In this document: piece by piece, positions 1-10,398 of the stretch
Layout of the letters: every line of letters begins with the position of its first letter
How positions within the stretch are numbered: the stretch's first letter is position 1
Source of the DNA: Cephalotrichum gorgonifer
Lineage: Eukaryota; Ascomycota; Sordariomycetes; Microascales; Microascaceae
Reading direction: 5' to 3'
Length of the DNA stretch: 64,000 nt
Assembly: GCA_900312665.1 (NCBI GenBank)
Contig: ONZQ02000010.1
Coordinates: 1,324,278-1,388,277 of the forward strand
Made by a program: the position numbers and the translations under genes
The notes under the pieces: generated by a model
Database searches by the model: none
Told to the model about the DNA's origin: nothing
The model's input: the letters and a program-made list of their open reading frames with translations, nothing else

Positions 1-1953
1 GCCTCTTGGGAGATACCCTCCGCACATCCGACCTTGCAATATCCACGCCTCGCGAGAAGCTGACGTTATGCTACATGCTTGCCAGCTCCATGCTCTTCTT
101 GTATCCGGGGTCCTGGCTGCGGAGCTCTTGGAGCAGTGCCGACATCTACTTCGCACGCCGTGTCGACAGACCGGCCTCTTCTACGTTGACATTCCCGTAT
201 CTATCCGTCAGACTCCAAGAAGCGTCCAATGGTTCAAATCCTATGGAGGAACATATGCAATACCACGAGCATCCCGCCCTCCTGGCCCTAGGCATTATCT
301 TCCTTGAGATCGCCACTGGTGAAAGGTTTACACCATCTTCTGGGCGGGACCAGACTAACAGTGACGGGTTACAAGCATGGCAGAAGTTGAAGGCGTTAGA
401 CGATCCAAATGCTAGCCCTCACTTCAGACAAATCCCAAAAAGTCTCAAGACCGCCATCGGCTTTTGCCTGAAGTTGCAGCCGCCGTCAAACCTACTAAGC
501 AATGCCCTGGCAGAAGAGGGTCCCATCCGACAGTATATACTGACTCGCATAGTTGGGCCGTTGGCAATCGATCTTAGGGACCGCTATAATGTTCGCTTGG
601 AAGACCTTCATGAGGCGATAGCCCCTGGGAAGAATACTCGTCGTAATGGCGGGAACTCGAGTCAATGGGTGCTACGGACAGCCCAAGACCAGATCCTTTC
701 TTCAATAGACGAGATTGGCGAGACAACCGCCGCCCTTCTCGAGACTGAAGCTCCTACTGAGTCGCAACCCGTACGGGGGGACCTAACCTTTGCGGAGAGA
801 CGCGAACTTTGCCTTCTTGCGGACGGGGCGGGGGGAGAAGTTTCGGTCGACGATCGCAAGTGGGTGATACAAAGCTTTTTAAACCCCACATACAGATTCG
901 GCGTCAGGTTTATGACTGACATTGAAATAATTTAGGAAAGAGATAGCCCAGGAATGGCTTGAGTATCACCATGCCGCCCTTGCCGACATTGACCGGCGCC
1001 GTCCCGGCACTAGGCACGAACGTGTTAAAATTGCTATATTGGACAGCGGTGTCGAGTTATCGCACGACCTGAAAGGAATGTACAATTCCGAAGCGGATCC
1101 GAGGATAATATACAAGAGCTGGATCGACCCTGACCCGGACTCAGAGACAAACCCAGAATGGAAAGACGATGTTGGCCACGGCACGCACCTAGCCGTACTG
1201 TTACGCAAAACTGCCCCAGAGGCCATTATCCATGTTGCGAGGGTATTCAAAAAGAAGCCCAATGCTGGCAAGTCAGCTAAACTAATTGCGGAAGTAAGTA
1301 GTATTATGCGCTGTTTACTGTCGAGCAGCACATTGATAGCTAACGCAATCTGGCCCACTTAGGCTCTGAGATATGCCGTTGATACTTGGGAGGTCGACAT
1401 AATCGTCATGTCGTTCGGATTTGGGACGGAAAGCATCGTACTTTCCGAGGCAATCGACCACGCGGCCTACAAGAAAGTCCTCATGTTTGCAGCGGCCTCG
1501 AACGATGGCAAGAACCGCCCCGGGGGTGTGGCGTGGCCAGCATCAAAGACGGGTGTCTTCTGCATTCATTCGGCAGACGGCTACGGCAATGCGTCATCTT
1601 TCACCCCGAGCCCACGGGATAACAAGAGGATCATGGTCCTCGGAGAATGCGTCAAGTCCGCGTGGCCGGAGAAGTTGAAGGCGGCCGGGGACCACAAGCT
1701 CATGAGCGGCACGTCTTGCGCTGCACCAATCGCGGCCGGCATCGCGGCTGTTGTTCTCGACTATGCGAGGGACTTTCTAGACCAGCGAGAGTGGGACCGT
1801 CTCCGCACGTATGATTCGATGCTGCGCATGTTCGACAAGCTGAGAGACGGTGATGCTACTACTGGCTACTGGTGGATTAGACACTGGACACTGTTCGATT
1901 CGGATAAAGACGAGTATTGGATACAGGGGGAGGTCAAAGGTTGTATTGGCTAA
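1..1953 (+). CDS. DUF7580 - subtilisin-like (S8) serine protease, 5' end outside window
   Basis: Exons read as <1..859, 936..1293, 1363..1953; the introns (76 and 69 bp) have donors GTGGGT and GTAAGT, and the phases agree. No ATG starts the visible frame, so the N-terminus lies left of the window. The first ~285 visible codons match the C-terminal part of the fungal DUF7580 domain: REKLTLCYMLASS, then SWSSADIYF, PYLS, and HPALLALGIIFLEI. A complete S8 core follows, with Asp in ILDSG (1042-1044), His in GHGTH (1177-1179) and Ser in SGTSCAAP (1714-1716). There is no signal peptide in the visible part, so a cytosolic enzyme is likely. In known fungal systems, S8 proteases beside gasdermin genes act as incompatibility partners that cleave the gasdermin. 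The next gene downstream, 736 bp away on the same strand, looks like a gasdermin. Family and catalytic triad are secure; the role is inferred. Confidence 0.88.
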
Positions 1954-2689
1954 GCTACAAAGTCTTCCCAAGTGGCCAACCAACGGAACAAGCAGTGCGT
2001 TGTGGCATAGGTTCGAAGGCTTACATGCGAGACGATGACGCAACGACAAGGATTCTGTGGTGAAGCTAGCACATTATCAATAGCACCTGGTAATGTCGCT
2101 GAGCCTGAAAGGGCTACGTAAGAGACTTGATTCCATATGGATCATTCAATCACTGTGAGGGCCGACGATGCCATATATCCACTGAGCGGTATCATGAACC
2201 CGGGTACAGCTCCTGCAATGTTAGGCAAGCAATATGCCACTTCTGCTAAGGGTTGAGTCTTTTTGCACGATTGTGCTCTATTTCTCAGCTGAGATGAGTT
2301 ATGGCCACCCCAAGGGTGTTCTTAAAGGGCAATTTACGGACCGGGCGACAACGCTCTCCAATCAACTTCCATCTAAATTGGCATTGTCAGTGGCTCATCA
2401 CGCGCCACGTTTCTTTTGGAGAGGCGGGGCTTAGCCTGTCAGTGCGTGCATAGAGGCCTCCATCTACTTGCCATACAGAGGTCAGTCGGTTTTGGGGCGG
2501 AATTGCGCGTTTACCTAGACAGCGGAGGGGCCTATTAGGTCTGTGGCGTCCACCTCCCAACATTTGTTCAAACACCAATATGGAGTACATGTCCATGATA
2601 TTGCGAAAGGGATATCAATTCCCGAGTAGGGACTCAAACACGCCCAAGGCGCACCACCACCTAGCAAATTAGCAAACAATCACACCCCG
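1954..2689. other. Intergenic between protease and gasdermin-like gene
   Basis: 736 bp with no supportable ORF. It must hold the 3' end of the protease gene and the promoter of the gasdermin-like gene. No clear TATA box or repeat was seen. Confidence 0.6.
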
Positions 2690-3505
2690 ATGGGTAAGCT
2701 CTACTATTTCCAGGCACCGAGCCTGGACATAAACCCCGAGAGCAGCACGTCCCCCAAGCTCGGGAGCATCTTCTCCTCACTCGACACACTCACGGCACCA
2801 CTCAACCAGGATGAACAAGTGAACATCCCCCAGGACCTCATGAACCACAGTGCCGTTCGCGACTTCGATGAGACGGTCGGCCGTAGCCCCCAGGTCAGCG
2901 TCGGCCTCAACACCACCGCCTTGCAGGGTCTGGCCGGGTCGGCCGACGCCGTGTACACATTCGCCCGCGACAAGAGCCATACGTATAGGTGCGAGCTGCT
3001 GGAGACCGTCGAGTTTGCGGTCAACAAGGAGTTCGTTGATCAGTCCATCCTTGCGTCGTTTAGGGTGCAGAATTTCCTGGAGAACAGCCTCCCACTACGC
3101 AGGCGTGTCTACATGATCACGGGGCTCAAGATCGCGACTGGGTTCTCTATGTCGGCCTCCAAGGAGGTTCTACATAACCCTACCCTTAAGATCGGGGTGG
3201 ACTTCACCCCGATGGGTGTACCGGTGCAAGCCGGGCCTGAGCTTGGTGTCGCCCTGGAGAAACACCGGGAGGTGTCCCATGGGCGCACAGTCAACAAGAT
3301 TGTGTTCGCCTACCGGGTCATCCGGATCAAGGTGAAGGGTGACGGCGAGTCCCGGTACAAATACAGGAGCGGCGGGAAATACAGTATTGACGATGACGAC
3401 TATGATAGCGATGATGAGGACGGAGGGGCCTGGGAGATAGAGCCGCTGGAGGAGGAGAGTCGGTCGGACGACTTTCCAGACTCGGTACAGGTTGATATAC
3501 ACTGA
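2690..3505 (+). CDS. Gasdermin-like protein (RCD-1/HET-Q1 type), 271 aa
   Basis: Intronless ORF with an ATG start and no signal peptide. Length (271 aa) suits fungal gasdermin-like proteins (about 240-280 aa), which are an N-terminal pore domain with a short inhibitory tail. The order of segments resembles animal gasdermin N-domains: Ser-rich SVGLNTT (~70-76), a strand pair ending in ETVEFA (~105-110), VYMITGLKIATGFSM (~140-154; compare VYVVTEVL in animal GSDM), and KIVFAYRVIRIKV (~203-215; compare the STLAFRV strand). A tail of about 50 residues follows, with an Asp/Glu run at ~234-245. It lies 736 bp downstream of an S8 protease on the same strand, the pairing known for HET-Q1/HET-Q2. Expected role: protease-triggered membrane pores and cell death in incompatibility. 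The family call rests on pattern and context, not on a search. If wrong, this is an unknown cytosolic fungal protein. Confidence 0.72.
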   Translation: MGKLYYFQAPSLDINPESSTSPKLGSIFSSLDTLTAPLNQDEQVNIPQDLMNHSAVRDFDETVGRSPQVSVGLNTTALQGLAGSADAVYTFARDKSHTYRCELLETVEFAVNKEFVDQSILASFRVQNFLENSLPLRRRVYMITGLKIATGFSMSASKEVLHNPTLKIGVDFTPMGVPVQAGPELGVALEKHREVSHGRTVNKIVFAYRVIRIKVKGDGESRYKYRSGGKYSIDDDDYDSDDEDGGAWEIEPLEEESRSDDFPDSVQVDIH

Positions 3506-3892
3506 GCCAACCCAACATATAACTCACCAAGCTTCGAGATCAACAAACAACCCCCTGCCGTCTCAGAGAGTCATGCGGTTTACGGCTTGGAAACTGGTCC
3601 TCTGGCTCCTGTCGGCACTTCTCCAATGCCTTTTAATATATACCAAAATAAACTTCTATTCTTAGTTGGCGCAGTGGCTGGGGCCATGTTATTGTTAACG
3701 ATTCTTGATCAGGTAGATCATTCATCGTTCACCTTTGTACGCCTGTGACAGGGAGATAATAGATTCATTTCCCGAGCTCATTAGGTGTAGGGCCTTGAGC
3801 GTTACACTACCGACTCTGAACCGGATCCTCATATCCCGCCTCGACAAGATGTCGGACTTGGGTTGCCGCCCGAACCCTCTCATATAGACCGC
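3506..3892. other. Intergenic, convergent 3' ends
   Basis: 387 bp between the gasdermin-like gene and the opposite-strand DUF7580 gene. AT-rich around 3630-3660; nothing else recognised. Confidence 0.6.
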
Positions 3893-5742
3893 CTATGTGA
3901 ACATAAGATATGTAGCCTGCACCGGCGCTACCACGGCATCATAGAACTGTTGCCGGAACTGAGAGAAATCAAAGTCCCGGTGGATATCCCGCCCCTCAAA
4001 TGCGAACTTCACACAACGCTCCGTAGCATACCCGTACGAGTCCCCTGCTTCCCTATATACCTCGTCCAGCTTGCTCTCTGCGGTGGGGTAGTCCACAAGG
4101 AGCGGGTCGCGAGGCCCGCTCTCGCCGGCCGTTCGCATCTCTTCAAGGGGTTTGTTGATACAGAGTTCTATCAGGAGCACACCAAGTGCAAAGATTGCTG
4201 TCCTGGACATCAGATAGTTCTGATCGTCAGTGGTCTGCCCCTGGGTTGTTGGCCCGGAAAATACATAAGACGCACACGGGTATTGCGAGGGAATTTCTCT
4301 CCCTCCAGGGCCCCTTTCGAGGAATATCCTCGCTTGTTTCTCGCTCCACTGTTCATCAAGCCAGCCGCTACCGCACATATGGAGGACTGACCAGGAGATG
4401 GAGGCAGCGATGCAGAGACGCTGTTTCTTCGATAGGGAGAGGTAAGGCTTGCCACCTTGGGCCATCTGCCGGTCATGGATTGATAGCAGGGACTTGAGTG
4501 GAATTATCTGAGTGATCTTCGGTGGCTCTGGTTGATTGTGGTCGACAGAGAACTTTCTGTCTTGGTCCTGATCTGGATCCTTTAGGAAGTCTGAGAGCCA
4601 TGGGCCATTCTTTGTGGACACGGTTTTGCAGAGGTTGGTTATCTCAACACTAGCCGATATTGACTTGGCAGTTGAGGACTGGGACAAGTTTAAGACTATG
4701 GATGTGAGCTTGATAGAAGGTATCATAAAGGGGTGACTCCAAAACTCACTACTGGCCGCAGGCGACTTGGGCAGAGGCGGAGGTGTCGACGATAGAAATC
4801 GGACATTCCTGAAATCCGATATCCTTGACCGGATGGAGGAGCTAGGGGATGGTGATCTAGCCGGGGTAACCGGGGGGGTGAGAAGCTCAGGAACCGATTT
4901 TGTCGTCTCCGGGCATTCCAGGGTAAGGTGAAGCCTCCGCCACGAGTCCGATTCATGGGGCGGCTGCGAGTTTGTCTGATAGGATATCGCCACTTCAAAG
5001 CTTCGAGTTAAATCAGACTGATATGCATTCCAGTCGAGGCTGATAGCCGCTTTGTGGGGGTGCAAACAGGCGCAACCGAATCCGGACTTGAGCGCTCGGT
5101 GAAGTGAGCTCAAGCACTGGCGAATTGAGGTACACCGCTGAGGATTGAAGCGCTTCTTGAGATCCTGGACCTTGCGACCGTTGTCCTCGAGTGGGATCTC
5201 GGGCTTTTCGAGGGCTCTCCTCAAGTCGTCGTTCCAATGTCTGAGGTCCGCGACTAGCTTGTTGCGCTTCTTTATGCTGAAGCTATGTTTCACCTTCCGC
5301 CATTCGTATTGAGCGAACCCATCGGGCTACGTAGTGTTCTAAGTTAGTTTCATTTCTATTGCTAGTGAAGAATAGGTATCCGAGCGCGAAGAAAACCGTA
5401 TATCGAAGGACGTACCTTTTTTCCGTCAGCATCGATATTGAGCTTCTTCATGAGCACGTAAATGGCCGTTCCCATGCGCTGAATTATAGACTCGAGCTCC
5501 CGAGAGATACTAGGAAACTTGGTAGCGAAGCATTCTCGTAGCTCATCGATCGTTGGTTCATTATCCAGCCCAATGTTGGACAGAGTAGTCTGAAGCTGGC
5601 GATTTTGCAAAACCAAATCAGTACGGAGGGTTTCTATGGAGGTGCGGTAGTGATGAAATGCTTCGAAAGGTTCCGCGTATCGGTCGAGGGCCCATATAAT
5701 GAGTGGGATCCCCCCCAGAACAAGACCTGCGATTTCAGCCAT
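3893..5742 (-). CDS. DUF7580-domain protein with N-terminal helical domain
   Basis: Exons complement(3893..5326, 5416..5742), 586 aa. The 89-bp intron has donor GTACGT and an ACTAAC branch site, and is phase 0. The ATG chosen (5742) begins MAEIAGLVLGGIPLIIWAL, a hydrophobic N-terminal helix typical of DUF7580/HeLo-like proteins; the following ~100 residues are helical. The middle is Ser/Pro-rich. The last ~230 residues form DUF7580: KKQRLCIAASISWSVL, DEQWSEKQARIF, ASYVF, then AIFALGVLLIELCI. The same domain forms the N-terminal part of the protease at 1-1953. Related proteins sit in prion/incompatibility gene neighbourhoods, but their biochemistry is not known. Placed tail to tail with the gasdermin-like gene, it may belong to the same locus; this is inference. 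Confidence 0.85.
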
Positions 5743-6249
5743 TGTTACAGTGTAACTTGGCACGAGATAAGAGTCGCGATGTGGATCACAGCTGTTGATG
5801 TTGGACGATCTAGGGGCAAGCACGGGCGACACCCGGTTTTGGGACTCAGCTGCAACTGGACCGACCGCCGGATGAATGGGCGGGGTAATATTCCAAATCT
5901 GGGTTGAGATGGAGGGTGGGACACGCATTCATCACATCCATGGGGGCCATGGCGAGACCCCTTTGGTCAGGCTGCTCATCCGTGCCGCTCGCTTGTGACA
6001 CTGTATGAAGCCATGGAGCATGCTACCCAATCAAGGGGTCGTTGGTATGGTAGGAACGGCAATATTCTTGTCTCTGAGCTGATAGCACCATTTCAGCCCC
6101 AATTCTACCCCGCCGAGTAAAGCCGACACTCATGGCAGTAGGCTTTCTCTCAGCAATCAGCCTCAATATCAACCTGACCCACTGAGCCAGATTCCCCTCT
6201 ATCCGAAGTTCCAGCTACTGTCGCTCAATATACTCCTTGACTCGCCATC
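5743..6249. promoter_or_regulatory. Shared divergent promoter region
   Basis: 507 bp between the DUF7580 gene (minus) and the C2H2/coiled-coil gene (plus). It must contain both promoters. No clear TATA box or repeat was seen. Confidence 0.5.
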
Positions 6250-9200
6250 ATGGAGCACATCTCGGCCTCTACGGCCGCCCTGTCTCTCTCAGCGTTGTAC
6301 GAAGAGTGCGTTCAATTATTCCAGAGCTTCCTTCTGGTGCTTCACGATGAGCACTGTCGCGTGGTTCACCTGAATCAGGTTGATCTTACTCTGATCTCGG
6401 ATGAGTACGGGAGGGTCAAGATCTGGGGCGACCAGACCAAGGCATACCTCCCACCAAGAGCTCGGGGCTCTCTGGATGACACGCTCAGGCATGATGAGCA
6501 GCTCAAGAGTTTGGTCGAAGGCATACTCATGCGGTTTAGGGCACTTCTTTCCCAAGGCAAGTAGAACCATGAATGCAGTTTCATTCCAACTCTGGTCTAA
6601 CCATGCTTTAGCAATACCCATTGCCAAAAGGAAGTACGATGCTGTCGTCGGATCTGATTATGATTCGATCAGCAGCGTTAGCGCCGACTCCGATTCAGGC
6701 TCGGACCCTGAGTTTGATTCTGACTCCGATTCCGACTCAAATGGTACCTCCACCATGAGCCCGGAGGATGGCGGCCCACCTAGTCGGGGTAGGATGCCGA
6801 AGATGAGACTGCTCGTCCAGCAAATAGCTGACCAGATCCGGTCACTGTACGAACTATCTTCCTTGTTGCGCCGCCCGAGGATATCCGACAAGTACATTCG
6901 CTCTGTCGGCTCAAAATCAAAGGCAGGAGCGGCAGACCCGGACACCTTGTTGTTAAGCGCTTATTTCAGCGTCCCGGACGAGGTTCACGTGGTGGAGAAG
7001 ATACTGCAATGGCGTGGCTCAACCAAGACAGCCCGGGGCGTCGAGTTTGGGCATGAAGAGGCCGCTACGGGAGCCCAGTGTCTGGCGAATGACTGCATCG
7101 AAGGCAATCCGTGGTTCGCCCTCCGGCTTGCTCGGGCCAACACCAGACGGCGAGAGCAACTTCAATATTGGTCTGATCATCCCTATGATCCCAAGCAGGA
7201 TATCGCCCGCTCTTCCCTATTCGCTACGCCGACTCTTGCGCAAGTTATTGCTAAAAAGAACATCGAATCACAGAGTCAGGCATCCACTCTCAAACCAACC
7301 GATCACAAGCTTTCACGTTTGGGCCCGAAGTCTGTTATCTCTAAGCAGAGCTTCTCCACCGCCACCATCTCTGACATCCATGAGACCAATACCAACACTC
7401 GACCACGGACAGTCTACACGCCCACGGCTATCGGCCACGGCCGACCCAATCCAGTACCGGACCCGCCCAAGGCGGTAGATGGGAGTGAAACCTTTCCTTG
7501 TCCGTACTGTGGAATGATACTTGAGTCTAAAACGATGAAGGATAGACAATCATGGATGTAGGTCTACCACCACTGCCCTGCAACACCAATTCAGTCAGTC
7601 TTACATATCTAGGCACCATGTCTTCCGCGATCTCCGCCCGTACGTCTGCACGTTCGAACATTGCCAGAATGCGGGGAAGCTTTACGCCAGCCGCCGCGAC
7701 TGGATCTACCATGAGCTTCAAATTCACCGGCGCCGATACGTTTGCAAGCTCTCTCCGGACAACAAGGACTGTCCCGAAGTTTTCTTAAGTAGAAGAGAGA
7801 TGTCGACGCATCTCCGGAGCCACTATGGGGAATCCATTTTACCCTTCCAGCTGGGCGTCATCTTAGATCTTTGCAACCGCCAGGTTGACATCTCAGATGA
7901 CGAGAAAGAGCCATGCCTTGTTTGTGGGAAGGAACTCTCACTCCCGAGTTCGCAGAAGCATGTTGCAGCTCATATGGAGGATATCGCCCTTTTTGTCCTG
8001 CCGAGCAACAATGAGGATGAGACTGATGATATGAAAGCCGGGCTTTCGAAAGCGTCCGTTCATGTCGCGATGCTCAAGCCTAATGTCCAAAGCAATGATT
8101 CTAGGTCACGGACAAGCAGACTCGGGTTTTCTGAGGCCGGAGATCATGGGGATACGTCAGCCGACTTTGCGAAGCTCCTTGCTAGCGAAGAGGAAGGATA
8201 CACCTCCAAATTCTTGCTTTGGAGTAAGAGAACTGAGATGGGTCCGGAAACAGTCGATGAGCCCCTGTCCGAAGTAGTTCCAGAGCAAGATCAGCAAGAT
8301 CCGGCCGAGATGTGCGAAGATGACTTGTGGGGTTTTACTACTACACCAAAGAAGGATAAAAAGAAGAAGAGGAAGGCATCTACAGGGGACACCCCGAACC
8401 AAGAGCCTGAGCCTGAGCTAGAACCCATAAATGAAGACGAAGCAGCGACAGAGGATGTACATGAGGAGTTGGGCAGTTCCAGGGGAGTCCCAACAAACAC
8501 AAAAAATAGGGAGGAAAAAGGGGGGATGGGGATAAATGTGTTTTCCTTCTTGGATAACGCAGGGTCAGAGTCAGAACCTAGAAAGGAGGAAGGTCAAAAA
8601 AGGTTGGAAGAAGAGGTGCTTGATATCTGGGTGCCTCCGTCTCTAAAGAAATCCAAGAAGGACAAGAGGAAGAACAAGAAGACCTCCATATGGGATGTTC
8701 CGGCGCCCGAGCCAGAGCCTGGTAGGGAGGAAGATCATGGAGCGGCGGTGGAAGAGAAAATCAAGATTGAGGAGAATGAAGAGATGGCGAGGAAGTTGGT
8801 AAACAAGGACGGCTTTGGCGGCGTGCCCGGCCCCATTCCGGACGTCCAGACTTTCCCCCAGCCGCCCACGGCAACGCCGCTCCCGGCGATGAGGCCTCCA
8901 GAAAGTCCCGACCCCCCCGCACCTGCCAAAGCCCCCAGTCCTTCTCCCGAGATGATCCAGATGCTGGAAGAGTTAGTGAAGTATCGCGAGGAGCAGCGTA
9001 AGAGAGACGAGGACCTCATGCTCAAGGAACTTAAGAAGAAGACCCAGAAGGAGGCGGAGGAGCGCTTCTTGGAGAAGAGGGAAGCCATGGAGAAGGCACA
9101 GGCGGAGACCCAGATTGAGACTGAGCAGGTAAGGAAAGAGGCCGAGAGGCTTGTCCGGGAATTCGTCGAGAATGATCACGAAACTCAGGACGAGCAGAAG

Positions 9201-9743
9201 CGTATCCGAGTTGAGAAGCTGGCGCGAGCGCTGCAGATGCAGGAAAAGCTAGAGAAGTATATTGAGCATAGTAGAAGAGACGAGGAACTGGCGTCCAAGG
9301 AATTCGAGGACAATATCCGGAAGGAAACAGAGCGGCACTACATGTCGAAGATAGAAGACTTGAAAAAGGCTCAGGCGGAGGCCCAGATTAGCATTGAGCA
9401 GGCAAAGATAGTGTCCGAAAAGCCTGCGCGGGAATTAGTGGAAAATTATCGCAAGATCCAGGAGGAGCAGAGGCGTATGCAAGGAGAGGAGCTGGAGCAG
9501 GCGGAGGATCACGCCGAGGTGAAGTTCGACGCTGAGTTGCACCCCAAAGATACACAACAGAAAAGTGAGGAAGAAGATATATGGGATTCAGAGGTGTTAG
9601 CGCGGCTAAGGCTCCAAGCCGATCGGCCGGTCGGAGGTAGAGAGATTAGAAAATTCTGGAAGGAGGTGATGAAGGCGGAAGACGAGGCCCGCGCGAAGCT
9701 GGCCAACGAGAGGGAGGATGCGGCAGGTGCCGGCGGTCTTTAA
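6250..9743 (+). CDS. Large C2H2-type zinc-finger protein with K/E-rich coiled-coil tail
   Basis: Exons 6250..6556, 6612..7557, 7613..9743 (1127 aa). The first intron is GC-AG with the textbook AG|GCAAGT donor; the second is GT-AG with donor GTAGGT. Both phases agree. Layout: helical N-terminal region (~1-110); acidic Ser/Asp stretch (~130-150); helical segment; C2H2-like fingers (~410-540) with CPYCG, then YVCTFEHC...HELQIH, and a last finger CLVCGKEL...HVAAH. This is the fungal family often annotated 'oxidoreductase acuF-like C2H2'. Its members are standalone or NLR-associated regulators of unknown role, and no oxidoreductase is implied. From ~560 the protein is rich in Lys/Glu/Pro. From ~830 it is predicted long coiled coil (EEQRKRDEDL, KKAQAEAQI). 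It is next to the protease/gasdermin locus; function unknown. Confidence 0.85.
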
Positions 9744-10398
9744 GTGTGACGACGGACATTCTCCCCTGAAATAGATGCAAAAAGGTATACATTTTCTGAC
9801 TGGTGAATGATTCCCTGGATAATAACCTGCTGCGACTGCATTGCTCCATGGCCCACCATAGCCTGGCAACTCGGGTGGCATTAACGCGGGGGGTCTTTTC
9901 TATTCCAACAGTTCAACAACGTTACTCTTTTCATGACGTTGACAGTTTCTATGAGACTCAGCCGACTCACTCAATCCCCACGATTGACGTTTCGTTAGGT
10001 GAGAGATGCTCTACCGTTGATATCCTTACTTTGGGAGATTTGGGCAACGCTTAAATGTCAGGGATGGTGAAGCAAGTGTCTATTAGTTTAATCCCATAAC
10101 CTTCCAGAACTTGGTTATCATGCTCCGTTAGAGAATACACTTCCAGTGAAACATTCCATCCGTGACATTCGCATTCGAGTTGGACGATAAGGCCGCTGGA
10201 GAAGAAGGATATGAAGCGAGACCGCCCGATTCGTCCTCGCCTTTCCCCAGATACAGCCGCGGCCTGGCCCCTCCAAAGCTCACCCCGTGGAAACAGGCAT
10301 CAGCGATTTACATCTCGCTGCGCTATAGCTGAAACCCCACCTTCCATCCACAACTAGGTATTCCCACGAGACCCCAGGGATGGAGCAGATATTCTAGA
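9744..10398. other. Intergenic, convergent 3' ends
   Basis: 655 bp between two convergent genes. A small plus-strand ORF (9803-10054) has no recognisable features. Nothing else seen. Confidence 0.6.

Noticed and set aside
9803..10054. 83-aa plus-strand ORF
   Set aside because: No motif, atypical composition, lies between convergent gene ends.
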